Notes: generated by a model from the sequence alone, not told the origin. Shown: positions 44,328 through 53,846, counted from the stretch's first letter. The stretch is 64,000 bases of DNA from Butyrivibrio proteoclasticus P6B7 (GCF_000622085.1 NZ_JHWL01000018.1:24109-88108); one strand, 5' to 3'. Translations and numbers: made by a program.

Positions 44328-44966
44328 TCAGTCGAAGATATCTTCCCCGAATCGTACCTTGGCGTGGGCTTTGATGGCTTCTACGCATTTCTCGAAGCCC
44401 AGCTTGCTGCTGTCCAGGCACAGGTCGTAGTTCATGGCGTCGGTCCACTTCTGGCCTGTGTGGTGAGTGTAGTAATCAGATCTGTATTTGTCTTCCCTTG
44501 CGCAGAATTTCTCAAGCTCTTTTCCCTTAAGAGGCTGCACCTTGCCAGCTTCCTGCATGAGGAAGTCATGGGGAGCGTGAACAAATACTGACAGCACGTT
44601 GTCGTAGTCCTTAAGGACAAAGTTGGCTGCTCGTCCAATGATGACGCAGCTTGTGGTCTCAGCCAGCTTCTTAATGGACTTAGCCTGGAAGTTAAACAGG
44701 TTGTCTGTAGATGTGAAGTCCTTACTGTCAGGGCCAATGATCTCTCCCTTATAAACATTTACAGGAACCTTGAAAAAGCCGTTATTACGGAGCTTCTCAT
44801 CCGCATCAAGGAAAAGTCCTTCGTTAATTCCACTCTCCTCTGAAGCCAGCTTAATGAGCTCCTTATCATAGTAGTGAATCCCCAGATCGTTGGCCAGCAT
44901 TTCGCCTACGGTTCTTCCGCCACTACCATACTGTCTTGCGATTGTGATTACGATGTTTTTCTTCAT
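44328..44966 (-). CDS. Cytidylate kinase-like family protein
   Basis: A 212-residue P-loop nucleotide kinase of the cytidylate kinase-like family (AAA/Cmk2 type). The P-loop is ARQYGSGGRTVGE at the N-terminus, followed by GIHYYDKEL, and an Arg-rich lid lies near IIGRAANFVL. These proteins are common in Clostridia, and their phosphate acceptor is unproven. The gene is 22 bp upstream of copy 2 territory and downstream of livF on the same strand, so read-through is possible. Confidence 0.85.
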   Translation of the reverse strand: MKKNIVITIARQYGSGGRTVGEMLANDLGIHYYDKELIKLASEESGINEGLFLDADEKLRNNGFFKVPVNVYKGEIIGPDSKDFTSTDNLFNFQAKSIKKLAETTSCVIIGRAANFVLKDYDNVLSVFVHAPHDFLMQEAGKVQPLKGKELEKFCAREDKYRSDYYTHHTGQKWTDAMNYDLCLDSSKLGFEKCVEAIKAHAKVRFGEDIFD

Positions 44967-44988
44967 GTTTTCTCCCTTTTACAGTGCT

Positions 44989-45702
44989 TTACTCACCCAG
45001 ATATGCCTTCTTAATTGACTCATCATTAAGCAGCTCTTTTGCATCGCCCTCTTTAACGATTGCTCCGGTTTCAAGTACGTATGCGCGGTTTGCGATGGAA
45101 AGCGCCTTCTTGGCGTTCTGCTCAACCAAAAGAACTGTTACGCCATCCTTATTAACATCCTCAATGATCTTGAAGATCTCATTAACGAAGATAGGTGAAA
45201 GTCCCATAGATGGCTCGTCCATCAGGATGATCTCAGGATGTGACATGAGAGCTCGTCCCATGGCCAGCATCTGCTGCTCTCCACCTGATAAGGTTCCAGC
45301 CAGCTGATTCTTTCTCTCTTCAAGACGTGGAAATCTTTTGTAGATCTTTTCCAAAGTCTCTTCAATCTCCGCCTTGTCCTTGCGGGTGTAGGCTCCCATC
45401 TTGAGGTTCTGAAGAACTGTCATCTCTGCAAAAACTCTTCGTCCCTCTGGAACCTGCACCATTCCAAGCTCCACGATTTTGTGGTTAGGAGTCTTGGTAA
45501 GGTTGTGTCCCTTATATTCGATAGATCCGCCATCTGCTCCGATGAGCTGTGAAAGGGTGTGAAGTGTGGTGGTCTTACCTGCGCCGTTGGCACCGATGAG
45601 GGCTACAACCTCTCCCTTGTCCACATGGAAGGATATACCTTTAAGCGCCTGAATGACGCCATAATATACGCTTAGATCTTTTACCTCTAATAATCTGTCC
45701 AT
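44989..45702 (-). CDS. livF: Branched-chain amino acid ABC transporter ATPase
   Basis: A 237-residue ATPase subunit of a LIV-type transporter. Walker A is GANGAGKTT, the signature motif LSGGEQQML, and Walker B ILMDEPSMGLSP. The segment LGMVQVPEGRRVFAEMTV is diagnostic of LivF. It is the last gene of the livJHMGF operon, 24 bp after livG. Confidence 0.95.
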   Translation of the reverse strand: MDRLLEVKDLSVYYGVIQALKGISFHVDKGEVVALIGANGAGKTTTLHTLSQLIGADGGSIEYKGHNLTKTPNHKIVELGMVQVPEGRRVFAEMTVLQNLKMGAYTRKDKAEIEETLEKIYKRFPRLEERKNQLAGTLSGGEQQMLAMGRALMSHPEIILMDEPSMGLSPIFVNEIFKIIEDVNKDGVTVLLVEQNAKKALSIANRAYVLETGAIVKEGDAKELLNDESIKKAYLGE

Positions 45703-45726
45703 TTATTGTCTCCTACTCATGGGATA

Positions 45727-46485
45727 TTATTCACCTAAGTATGCCTTAATAACCTCTGGATCTGAAAGCACAGTCTTAGTATCGCCCTGGCAAAGGACAC
45801 GACCAAAGTTAAGAACTGTCAGCTTCTCACAGATACCAGAAACCAGCTTCATGTCGTGCTCGATAAGGAGGATAGTCATATCAAACTCCTTACGAACCAG
45901 CGCAATGGTCTCCATGAGCTCTTTTGTCTCATTAGGGTTCATGCCGGCTGCAGGCTCATCCAGCAAAAGCAGCTTAGGATTGGTGGCCATGGCTCTGGCT
46001 ATCTCCAGCTTTCTCTGCTTACCATAAGGAAGGTTAGCTGCCAGAGTATCCTTCTCCCCTTCAAGATCAAAGACCTTAAGGAGTCTTGTGGCCTCTTCAT
46101 CCATCTCTTTTTCCACCTTGCGATATCTTCCTAGGTGAAGAATTCCCTCAAGGGCGCTGTACTTGTACCTTTCAGAAAGTCCAACCTTAACATTGTCGAT
46201 AACAGGCATGTTCTTGAAAAGCCTGATATTCTGAAAGGTTCTGGCAATTCCTGCGTGATTGATCTCGATGGTGCTCTTTCTTGTGATATCCTCACCATCA
46301 AGTCTTATAATTCCCTCATTGGGCTTGTATACGCCTGTAAGAAGGTTGAACACTGTGGTCTTGCCGGCACCGTTTGGTCCGATAAGTCCGTAGAGCTCGC
46401 CCTTTTCAATTGTAATATCAAAATCATCTACCGCTCTAAGTCCGCCAAAAGAGATGCTTAGATCGTTTACCTCAAGTAAAGCCAT
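45727..46485 (-). CDS. livG: Branched-chain amino acid ABC transporter ATPase
   Basis: A 252-residue ATPase subunit. Walker A is [16 protein letters not shown], followed by [15 protein letters not shown], which is typical of LivG; the signature region is [16 protein letters not shown] and Walker [14 protein letters not shown]. The start at 46485 (MALLEVND) follows AAAGGAGA and overlaps the livM stop by one base; a longer reading into livM adds 19 unsupported residues. Confidence 0.95.
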   Translation of the reverse strand: MALLEVNDLSISFGGLRAVDDFDITIEKGELYGLIGPNGAGKTTVFNLLTGVYKPNEGIIRLDGEDITRKSTIEINHAGIARTFQNIRLFKNMPVIDNVKVGLSERYKYSALEGILHLGRYRKVEKEMDEEATRLLKVFDLEGEKDTLAANLPYGKQRKLEIARAMATNPKLLLLDEPAAGMNPNETKELMETIALVRKEFDMTILLIEHDMKLVSGICEKLTVLNFGRVLCQGDTKTVLSDPEVIKAYLGE

Positions 46486-47543
46486 TATGCAGTCTCCTTT
46501 CTGCGTCCAATTGAAATCTTGCCAAAAGTTCTTTTCCTCCACTCAATGATCTTAGGTGACCAGTTCACGATCATCATCACGATAAGAACGATGGAGTAGA
46601 TAAGCATACGGTATTTGTTAAGGAAACGAAGCATCTCAGGCAGCATGTAAAGGATTGTAGCTGCGATAACGCTTCCCCTGATATTGCCGATTCCGCCAAG
46701 AACCACGTATACCAGCACCAGAATGGACACGTTGTAGCCAAAGTACTGGGATGATGCGGTTACTGAAGAGATATTATGGGAGAAAAGAACTCCTGAAGCA
46801 CCGGCAATTGCAGCAGAAATGGTAAATGCCATCATCTTGTACTTGGTGACATTGATTCCGCTTGCCTCAGCAGCGATGCTATTGTCTCTGATAGCCATGA
46901 TAGCTCTTCCCTGTCTTGAGTTAATAAGGTTCTGAACCACAAAAAGAGATATGAGAAGAACCACTATTCCAATGGTAAAGTTTGAATTCTGAGGTGATCC
47001 TGTGATACCCATGGCGCCGTTAATAATAACCTTGCCGTCATCTAGGAGTCCTAAGTCTGATGCACTCTTCATGGAGAAGTGAACACCCTTGGAATCAACG
47101 CCTACATAGAAGGCTGCCAGGACATTTTTGATGATCTCACCAAAGGCAAGAGTTACGATTGCCAGGTAGTCGCCCTTAAGTCTTAATACAGGAATACCAA
47201 TAAGGAAACCAAAGGCTGCTGCCACAAGGATTCCGATAATAAATGCTAAAAGAAATCTTGGCCCTGTAGGAATGCTGTCCTGAGTAACCTTTGAAAAGAA
47301 AGCACTTGAGAAGGCTCCAACGCACATGAATCCGCAGTGTCCGATACTAAGCTCTCCCAGAATACCTACGCAAAGGTTAAGAGCAACTGCGATCACAGCG
47401 TAATATGTAACAGGAACCAGAAGTCCCTTCATGTGGCTGGAAAGATGGCCTGTGTTTGCCAGGAGCTGGACTAAAACAAAGGCTCCGATCACAATGCCGT
47501 ATGTGATTAAATTGTCTTTAGTCTGTTTTTTCATACCGATCAC
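46485..47543 (-). CDS. livM: Branched-chain amino acid ABC transporter permease
   Basis: A 352-residue permease with about nine membrane segments. The LivM landmarks are GELSIGHCGFMCVGAF, RLKGDYLAIVTLAFGEI and the cytoplasmic loop RQGRAIMAIRDNSIAAEASGI split across the ATPase contact. Its start overlaps the end of livH by 4 bp, so translation is coupled. It pairs with LivH to form the channel. Confidence 0.95.
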   Translation of the reverse strand: MIGMKKQTKDNLITYGIVIGAFVLVQLLANTGHLSSHMKGLLVPVTYYAVIAVALNLCVGILGELSIGHCGFMCVGAFSSAFFSKVTQDSIPTGPRFLLAFIIGILVAAAFGFLIGIPVLRLKGDYLAIVTLAFGEIIKNVLAAFYVGVDSKGVHFSMKSASDLGLLDDGKVIINGAMGITGSPQNSNFTIGIVVLLISLFVVQNLINSRQGRAIMAIRDNSIAAEASGINVTKYKMMAFTISAAIAGASGVLFSHNISSVTASSQYFGYNVSILVLVYVVLGGIGNIRGSVIAATILYMLPEMLRFLNKYRMLIYSIVLIVMMIVNWSPKIIEWRKRTFGKISIGRRKETA

Positions 47544-48424
47544 ACCTTTTCCTGAATCTTTTTACCAAGAATACCTGTAGGTCTTACAAGAAGAACCACA
47601 ATCAGGATTCCAAACACGATAGCTTCTGAAAGCTGTGAAGAAATATATGTCTTACTTAAAATCTCAACTATTCCAAGAAGAAGGCCGCCGATAACAGCGC
47701 CTCTGATTGATCCGATTCCACCAAGAACCGCAGCAACGAAGGCTTTGATACCAGGCATAGCTCCTGTATATGGAGAAAGAGCTGGATATGCAGAGCAAAG
47801 AAGTGCTCCAGCCACAGCTGCCAGGGACGAACCAATGGCAAAGGTAAGAGCGATTGTTCTGTTTACGTTGATACCCATAAGTGCTGCAGCGCCCTTATCC
47901 TCAGCAACTGCCAGCATCGCCTGACCCTGCTTGGTCTTGCCAATAAAGGTTTCAAGGGCGATAAGAATAAGGAGACCCACAATGATAGTTACAAGAGTAA
48001 CGCCCTGAATCTTGAGCTTACCACCAGCCAGTGAAAGTCCTTCCCAGCTAACAACTGATGTAAAAGACTTAGTGTCTGCGCCAAAGATGATAAGTGCCAG
48101 GTTCTCAAGGAAGTAGCTGACACCAATGGCTGTAATAAGAACAGCTAAAGGAGATGCAGCTCCTCTGAGGGGTCTATATGCCACAAGCTCTGTAGTCACA
48201 CCAAGGATCGTACAGAATACAATGGCAATCACTATTCCAATTAAAGGATTATTGGAAAATCTGCTGCTGATACAGAAGATGATGTAGCAGCCTACCATGA
48301 TGAAATCGCCGTGGGCAAAGTTAAGCATCTTGGCAATGCCATATACCATGGTGTAACCAAGGGCTATGATGGCATAGATACTTCCTAAACTAAGTCCACT
48401 GATGAGATAGTTAAGAAAACTCAT
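47540..48424 (-). CDS. livH: Branched-chain amino acid ABC transporter permease
   Basis: A 294-residue permease. The LivH landmarks are GLSLGSIYAIIALGYTMVYG and MLNFAHGDFIMVG at the N-terminus and GIKAFVAAVLGGIGSIRGAV towards the C-terminus. The start at 48424 follows TTGGAGG; five upstream residues are possible. A hairpin region separates it from livJ upstream, which would allow more binding protein than permease to be made. Confidence 0.95.
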   Translation of the reverse strand: MSFLNYLISGLSLGSIYAIIALGYTMVYGIAKMLNFAHGDFIMVGCYIIFCISSRFSNNPLIGIVIAIVFCTILGVTTELVAYRPLRGAASPLAVLITAIGVSYFLENLALIIFGADTKSFTSVVSWEGLSLAGGKLKIQGVTLVTIIVGLLILIALETFIGKTKQGQAMLAVAEDKGAAALMGINVNRTIALTFAIGSSLAAVAGALLCSAYPALSPYTGAMPGIKAFVAAVLGGIGSIRGAVIGGLLLGIVEILSKTYISSQLSEAIVFGILIVVLLVRPTGILGKKIQEKV

Positions 48425-48531
48425 TTTGACCTCCAACAAAAAAATTCTCTTTTTATAGTACTACTAATTCCGGCATTATTGAATATTATGTAACCCAGAA
48501 ATAGCATAATGTAAAATACCCCGCGGGCGTC

Positions 48532-48563
48532 GCCAGGTGAACATGCTTACATGTTCACCTGGC
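48532..48563. repeat. Perfect hairpin between livJ and livH (REP-like)
   Basis: A perfect 14-bp stem, GCCAGGTGAACATG with CATGTTCACCTGGC, closes a CTTA loop and is flanked by G+C-rich CCGCGGGCG and TCGCGCGA. It lies after the livJ terminator. Its flanks resemble those in the palindrome cluster at 13.67 kb. It may protect mRNA ends or be a REP-like repeat. Confidence 0.65.
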
Positions 48564-48583
48564 TCGTGCCTTCGCGCGAATAA

Positions 48584-48619
48584 AAGAAAACAAGGGATAC
48601 CTATTACAGCATCCCTTGC
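48584..48619 (-). terminator. Terminator or attenuator after livJ
   Basis: CAAGGGAT pairs with ATCCCTTG, followed on the minus strand by a TTTTCTTTT tract. It sits 30 bp after the livJ stop and before livHMGF. Confidence 0.8.
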
Positions 48620-48649
48620 TAGATAAGTCGGTTAATGTGAAATTACATA

Positions 48650-49843
48650 TTAGTCTGCTGAAACGTATGCACCATCTTTGATTACTACAGCCTTAGGCTC
48701 CTTGTTAGGCTCACCAGAAGCATCCCATGTCATCTTAGCTGATGTAAGGCCTGCAACCTCGATCTGAGTCATGGCACCCTTAAGTGCTTCGCAAAGATCT
48801 GATACGCTCTGATCTGGTGTAGCTCCTGCCTTCTCGATAGCTGCCTTGATTACATAAACTGCATCGTAAGCGTCAGCTGCGAACTGGTTAGGAACCTCTC
48901 CGTACTTCTCCTGATACTTCTTAACGAAGTTAACTGTAAGGTCATCTGTAGCATCTGCTGCGAAAGGAGTAAGAAGCATTACGCCCTCTGCAAGTGATGT
49001 GTCAAAGTTCTCAACTGTAAGGATTCCATCAAGTCCATCTACACCGAAGATGGTTGGGTGATAATCCATTGTGCTTGCCTGAGTAAGAACAAGTGAAGCA
49101 TCCTTATAATAGAAAGGAAGGAATAAAAGATCTGCTCCTGCGTCCTTAGCCTTCTGAAGCTGAACTGTGAAGTCTGTGTTGTTATCCTGTGTGAAAGCCT
49201 CTGAAGAAACGATCTCAAGGCCCTGTCTGCCAGCCTCATCTACGAAGGTCTGGTAAACACCTGTTGAGTATACGTCTGAACTGTCATAGATAATACCAAT
49301 CTTGGTAGCAAGCTTGTGCTCTGCAATATACTGAGCAGAAGCAAGTCCCTGGCTAGGATCTGAGAAGCATACTCTGAATGCGTTGTCATACTGAACGCAC
49401 TCTACAGCAGATCCTGAAGGTGTAAGCTGGAACATGTTGTCAGCCTTAGTGTTCTCAGAAACTGCGATCGAGCAGGCACTTGTTGTAGAACCAACAAGGA
49501 ACTGCATGCCCCAGTCCTTAAGTGTGTTATAAGCATTTACAGACTTCTGAGCATCGCACTCATCGTCTTCTTTCTTGTATTCGATCTGATATCCGTTGAT
49601 ACCACCTGCTGCATTGATCTCTTCTACAGCGATCTCTGCACCGTTAACTACTGCATTACCATAAGCTGCTGCGCCACCTGTAAGAGGTCCGATTGCACCA
49701 ATCTTAAATACCTTAGCTCCATCTGAGCCAGCGCCTTCAGCTGATCCGCCACCTGTGCTTGTTGCATCTGCACAACCAGCAACCATGGAAGCTACCATCA
49801 CTGAAGTAAGAACAGCACTAACAAATTTGTTAAACTTCTTCAT
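48650..49843 (-). CDS. livJ: Branched-chain amino acid ABC transporter binding lipoprotein
   Basis: A 397-residue type I periplasmic-binding-fold lipoprotein with lipobox MVAGC. The domain starts with FKIGAIGPLTGGAAAYGNAV, the LivJ/LivK opening, and includes GSTTSACSIAVSE in the ligand cleft. The start at 49843 follows TGAGGAGGAAAA. It is the first gene of the liv operon and captures leucine, isoleucine, valine or a related amino acid outside the membrane. Confidence 0.95.
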   Translation of the reverse strand: MKKFNKFVSAVLTSVMVASMVAGCADATSTGGGSAEGAGSDGAKVFKIGAIGPLTGGAAAYGNAVVNGAEIAVEEINAAGGINGYQIEYKKEDDECDAQKSVNAYNTLKDWGMQFLVGSTTSACSIAVSENTKADNMFQLTPSGSAVECVQYDNAFRVCFSDPSQGLASAQYIAEHKLATKIGIIYDSSDVYSTGVYQTFVDEAGRQGLEIVSSEAFTQDNNTDFTVQLQKAKDAGADLLFLPFYYKDASLVLTQASTMDYHPTIFGVDGLDGILTVENFDTSLAEGVMLLTPFAADATDDLTVNFVKKYQEKYGEVPNQFAADAYDAVYVIKAAIEKAGATPDQSVSDLCEALKGAMTQIEVAGLTSAKMTWDASGEPNKEPKAVVIKDGAYVSAD

Positions 49844-49954
49844 GATTTTCCTCCTCAATATAAAAAAATAATCAAATGTATTTTTGTATACAATTGATCT
49901 TACTTTTATAGATTAAAGCTTTGTAGTGAAAAAGTCAACCGAAAATACCGTAAA

Positions 49955-50000
49955 AATAAGAGATTTATCTTCCTATGTGATAGAAAGACAAATCTCTTTT
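49955..50000 (-). terminator. Terminator of the 92-residue protein gene
   Basis: AAGAGATTT and AAATCTCTT form the base of a longer imperfect hairpin with flanking T and A runs. It lies between the small gene and livJ. Confidence 0.7.
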
Positions 50001-50016
50001 AGCTCATTGCAATATT

Positions 50017-50295
50017 CTATCTGTATCCTTCAACAGCTCTAAACTCATCAAACTGTGGGTCTTCCACAAAATCCATAATAAGATTAAGCGGTGTAAGACC
50101 TATAGCTTCATGATGAATCTGCTGCCTGATGACCATCTTCTCATATGAAGAGAGCTCCACGAACTCAGGATGGCTCTGCTCATACTTCTCGTTAAGCTGA
50201 TCAAACAAGTTATACTCCGGATCGCCCCACGCAAATACTTCGGCTGTCTTCAAATTTGGTTTGAACGGAGAATATTGCAGCTGACTATTACTCAT
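50017..50295 (-). CDS. Hypothetical 92-residue protein
   Basis: A small soluble protein (starts MSNSQLQYSPFKPN) rich in acidic and aromatic residues, predicted mostly helical in its second half. The start at 50295 follows AAAGGAGCG; a longer reading adds 39 residues with no support. No family is recognised. It is divergent from the next gene, sharing a control region of about 220 bp, and has its own terminator. Confidence 0.65.
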   Translation of the reverse strand: MSNSQLQYSPFKPNLKTAEVFAWGDPEYNLFDQLNEKYEQSHPEFVELSSYEKMVIRQQIHHEAIGLTPLNLIMDFVEDPQFDEFRAVEGYR

Positions 50296-50515
50296 AAGCA
50301 GTCGCTCCTTTCTCTGAAAATCAAATTTTCTGCCCATACTATATTTCGCCCTAATAATACTATACCATAATTTTAACAAAATTTTAGATTTAACCACTAA
50401 TTTTTTATACAATATTCCGACAGAGATAATTGATATATGATTGCCTGTTCTGCTACATTAATACCATGAGGAATATGGGGTAACCACAAGGTTTTTTGTG
50501 AAAAATGAGGTGTAT

Positions 50516-50869
50516 ATGGGAATATCTATTGGTGGAATTGGTAGTGGATACGGGATGGATTTCATTCAGCCCCTTAACTACAACATAAAGAACAAATCAG
50601 AGGTATCTGATGATTTCCTTGAGACTGGTATGTCCGGCGCGATCATGAACGTGCCGCCTGTGGTGTATCCAAATGCGCAGGTTGTTTCAAAGGATGATGA
50701 GAATGATCCTCTTGCACTTTCAGCAAATGTAGTTCAGAAATCACAGGAAGCAAACAGAATGTACAACGACATCGCTTCCAGATTCCAGAATATGACTGTA
50801 GGCTATGACCAGTCATCAGCTGGAACAAGCTATGGAATGACAGGTAATGCCATTGATCTGATGGCATAA
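50516..50869 (+). CDS. Hypothetical 117-residue protein
   Basis: A soluble protein starting MGISIGGIGSGYG, rich in Asn, Gln and Ser, with low hydrophobicity and no cysteine. AATGAGG precedes the ATG at 50516; a GTG six codons earlier is less likely. The Gly-rich start and Asn/Gln/Ser content recall flagellar accessory or surface proteins but no family is assigned. A strong terminator follows at once, so it is monocistronic. Confidence 0.65.
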   Translation: MGISIGGIGSGYGMDFIQPLNYNIKNKSEVSDDFLETGMSGAIMNVPPVVYPNAQVVSKDDENDPLALSANVVQKSQEANRMYNDIASRFQNMTVGYDQSSAGTSYGMTGNAIDLMA

Positions 50870-50880
50870 AGGAGATTTTT

Positions 50881-50922
50881 AAAGGGGCAGATGCCACGAA
50901 ATGTGGTGTCTGCCCCTGTTTT
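50881..50922 (+). terminator. Terminator after the 117-residue protein gene
   Basis: GGGGCAGATGCCAC pairs with GTGGTGTCTGCCCC and is followed by TGTTTTATTGTTTTT. It can also serve the ABC permease gene on the opposite strand. Confidence 0.9.
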
Positions 50923-50942
50923 ATTGTTTTTATCTGGAAGTT

Positions 50943-51887
50943 CTATCGCTTATCCTTATCTATGAATTCCAGCAGGAATATGGCCAGAGCCACATACACA
51001 ACAGTCCACATGATCAGCCATTTCCAGCATCTTATAACTATATCCCTGTCAAAGGCATAGTCAGGATTCTGATTCTGCTTACCTGTCTCCATGAGGATTT
51101 CATCCCTCATGTCATTTTCTTCTATATATTTAAGCATTTCATAGACAGGTCTTTGTCCCTCGTACTCAATATTCTTCATCTTAACCACACTGTTCCAGAT
51201 TGAGACCATGGGCAGGGAGTTGTAATCACCCTGGGCACAAAGAGCTGTCAGTCCCCATTTGGTAGCTGTCAGATTAGTTAAAGGCATAGCCTCCTGAGGA
51301 AGTGAAAAGAATCCTCCGGAAAACAGGAGCTGTACAATAAGCATAAAAGGCATTATTGTCATAGCTGCTGTGGTGGTCCTTGAAAAAGCTGAAATAAGAA
51401 GGGCCAGCATATCTGCACAGTAGGTCACCAAAAATAATGTAATTCCAAAGTCCAAAACAGGAATCGCCGTAATAAGCGGCTTACTTGGCAGCACTACGTT
51501 CATAAAGTTAAGAACCTGAATTGTTATAAATACCTGAAGCACGCACAGGATTGCCTGATAGATCATGTGAGCCGCTATATAGGAGCTAATGTGAAGTCCT
51601 GATCTGTGTTCCCTTTTAAGAATAGCTCTTTCTCTACATATCACCTGAATGGAATTAAAGAAGCCGTTCCAGATGCATATACAGGCCAGGGCAAAGGATC
51701 CCATCAGGGTGCCTTCCATGGTCTTATACAGATTGGCTCCCACTGCAAAGGACACAAGTCCCGCTATGACAGCCGACATGGGAAGAACTTTCCAGTCATT
51801 CTGAAAGATGAACATCCTAAAGAACTTTCCAAGATATATTCTTGTCTGGGCCACTCGCCCTCTGTGTTTTATCTTAAGCATGTCCAT
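50943..51887 (-). CDS. ABC-2 type (ABCG-like) transporter permease
   Basis: A 314-residue membrane protein with about six membrane segments in the ABC-2/ABCG permease pattern: an N-terminal amphipathic stretch, then pairs of helices including the segment around ITLFLVTYCADMLALLISAF. The start overlaps the stop of the ATPase gene by one base (TGATG), so the two are coupled. It lacks an ATPase domain and must work with the protein encoded upstream. The substrate is unknown. Confidence 0.85.
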   Translation of the reverse strand: MDMLKIKHRGRVAQTRIYLGKFFRMFIFQNDWKVLPMSAVIAGLVSFAVGANLYKTMEGTLMGSFALACICIWNGFFNSIQVICRERAILKREHRSGLHISSYIAAHMIYQAILCVLQVFITIQVLNFMNVVLPSKPLITAIPVLDFGITLFLVTYCADMLALLISAFSRTTTAAMTIMPFMLIVQLLFSGGFFSLPQEAMPLTNLTATKWGLTALCAQGDYNSLPMVSIWNSVVKMKNIEYEGQRPVYEMLKYIEENDMRDEILMETGKQNQNPDYAFDRDIVIRCWKWLIMWTVVYVALAIFLLEFIDKDKR

Positions 51888-53221
51888 CACCCTACCATTT
51901 CCTGCAGACGTGCTGCATACTTTTCGACAAACTCATCACCACGGCCCTCTCCACCTGCGTCCTTAGGGTTTATACAGGAGAGAATTCCCTCCATAGAATC
52001 CTTTCCAAAGAACTCATAGGCCTCTTTTATAGGACCATACCAGGCCAACCGGCCAGTTCTCTTGGAATCCTTGGCAAGGACAATAACATCATCAAAAAGA
52101 TCTGCCACTCTATCCGGTGTGTGGGTTATAACAATTACAATCTTGTTCTGATCCGCAATTTCCCTAAGCCTCGTAAAAAGGCTTCTGGCTACAATGCCAT
52201 CCAGACCTGAATCCGGCTCATCTAATATAAATATAGAAGGATCTGAAATGTATTCCATGGCAATGGAAAGGCGCTTTTTCTGACCTCCAGACATTTTCTC
52301 CACCAAAGTTCCGCTGGCTGCAGACAGACCAAACTGAGCCATTACATCTTTTATCCTCTTATGGATCTCAGGCCTCTTAACCTTCGATGGCAGCCTCAAT
52401 GATGCGGCATCTGAAAGAGTCAGTATCGCTGTGTCATTCTCCCTCATCAGGTCCTGCTGAGGCACAAAGCCAATATCATAGAGCATCTTGGAATAGTCTT
52501 TGTAGACATTGCTTCCGTCTATCTTGATCTCAGCCTTAGCCTTTTCATATCCCGTAACAGCATTAACAAAGGTGGTCTTACCGGCGCCAGATCCGCCAAG
52601 TAACAGCACCATATGTCCCTTCGGAATGTTCATGTGGATATCTTTTAAAAGAACTTTCTTTTTAAAGAACTGTATTGTGCTGCGCTCCTTAATGTTAACG
52701 GAAAGTCCCTGATCAGTAGCCTTAAGGTTAGTTCCTAGCTCTTTTACCTGAACACTTTCATCTACGTAATCAACTTTATGACTTGGCTGGAATTTGGATG
52801 AATAGCCCCATAACAGAGTGGTTATGCTTTCAAACAGCCACAAAGGCCAAACCCACCATTTTGATCTGTTAAAGACCTTGGTAAGACCTATAAGAATTCT
52901 GATGTGGAAAATAACTTCAGTGATAATAAGAGCTATAGTTGCTATAGCTAAAAGAAGTGCCACCTCTATATATTCTTCATCGATGGCAAATATAAAGAAA
53001 TTAGAGACAAGAACAATACCTGTTATGACGCTGAGCTTTTTACCTTCACTCTCTTTATCAGCGCACAGGCCCATATGATATTCTCTTGCCATGGGAACAA
53101 AGGCCCAAATGCCCTTGACACCACACTTTCTGAATATCCCAAAATAACCTATTCCTGTAAAAAGATATAATACAATCTGACGCAAAATATCATAAGGATC
53201 CACGGAACTTATAGATATCAT
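51887..53221 (-). CDS. ABCG-type ATPase with N-terminal membrane domain
   Basis: A 444-residue protein. The first 130 residues form about three membrane segments with a cysteine-containing motif (GIFRKCGVKGIWAFVPM). The rest is an ABCG-type ATPase: Walker A GGSGAGKTT, signature MSGGQKKRLSIAMEY and Walker B IFILDEPDSGLDG. The ATG at 53221 follows GGGAGG. ABCG ATPases usually sit N-terminal to their own permease domain; here a different membrane module precedes the ATPase and the permease is a separate gene. The membrane module resembles DUF5684-type signal-peptidase-like helices. Confidence 0.85.
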   Translation of the reverse strand: MISISSVDPYDILRQIVLYLFTGIGYFGIFRKCGVKGIWAFVPMAREYHMGLCADKESEGKKLSVITGIVLVSNFFIFAIDEEYIEVALLLAIATIALIITEVIFHIRILIGLTKVFNRSKWWVWPLWLFESITTLLWGYSSKFQPSHKVDYVDESVQVKELGTNLKATDQGLSVNIKERSTIQFFKKKVLLKDIHMNIPKGHMVLLLGGSGAGKTTFVNAVTGYEKAKAEIKIDGSNVYKDYSKMLYDIGFVPQQDLMRENDTAILTLSDAASLRLPSKVKRPEIHKRIKDVMAQFGLSAASGTLVEKMSGGQKKRLSIAMEYISDPSIFILDEPDSGLDGIVARSLFTRLREIADQNKIVIVITHTPDRVADLFDDVIVLAKDSKRTGRLAWYGPIKEAYEFFGKDSMEGILSCINPKDAGGEGRGDEFVEKYAARLQEMVG

Positions 53222-53236
53222 CAATACCTCCCGGTA

Positions 53237-53749
53237 TTATTTACCAGAGTTACGGAACATCTGTGCCTCATGGATTTTATCATTTACGTCAGCAAGGAAT
53301 TTATAATTAGTAGGATCAGAAATAAAATCCATAAAATCTGTTGCTTCTTTAATAGTGAGCTTCTGAATGTCTGTCAGGTAATTTATGATCTCTTCTTTGG
53401 TCTTTCCCTCGTTTAAAAATCTGTCGACTATGTCGAAAAGAACCATAAATCTTCTTATCTTTACTCTCTTTCTAATGTTGTGCAGCTCAATGAAAATCGC
53501 TGATAGAATAACCAGCGCGCAAGATGAAAGAACGATGAAGAATACTCCTTGGAAAATAGCATTCTCATGAAAGCGGATAAATCCACCTAAAAGCGTCGAT
53601 AACATAAACGACGTTAAAGAAACGACTATTATCGATAGCCGAGCCTTGTTCCTGTCCGAATCCGACAGTTCCATCAATCTGACTGCTATGCCAAATACTA
53701 CATAGAAAACAACAGCGAAAGCAATCCCCACATACGGTAAATGAAGCAT
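53237..53749 (-). CDS. Hypothetical membrane protein upstream of the ABCG genes
   Basis: A 170-residue protein with three membrane segments in the first 95 residues and a soluble helical C-terminal part (about 100-170, starting near RRFMVLFDIVDRFLNEGKTK). No family is recognised. GGGGG precedes the ATG. It lies 15 bp before the ABCG ATPase on the same strand and is probably part of the exporter unit. Confidence 0.7.
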   Translation of the reverse strand: MLHLPYVGIAFAVVFYVVFGIAVRLMELSDSDRNKARLSIIVVSLTSFMLSTLLGGFIRFHENAIFQGVFFIVLSSCALVILSAIFIELHNIRKRVKIRRFMVLFDIVDRFLNEGKTKEEIINYLTDIQKLTIKEATDFMDFISDPTNYKFLADVNDKIHEAQMFRNSGK

Positions 53750-53807
53750 ATTTTCTTCCCCCTTGAATTAATTGTATCAATCATAAATGATTAATGCAAA
53801 TAAACAG

Positions 53808-53846
53808 AAAAAAGCCATGGCATCGGGGAACGCCATGGCCTTTTCT
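53808..53846 (-). terminator. Terminator of the cello-oligosaccharide transporter operon
   Basis: AAAGCCATGGC pairs with GCCATGGCCTTTT around a 10-nt loop, with a T-run on the minus strand. It lies about 90 bp after the binding-protein stop codon. Confidence 0.85.

Noticed and set aside
44101..44448. Minus-strand frame of 115 codons across the end of copy 2 and the kinase-like gene
   Set aside because: It overlaps the kinase-like gene in another frame and runs through the fold-back element, so it is a shadow.
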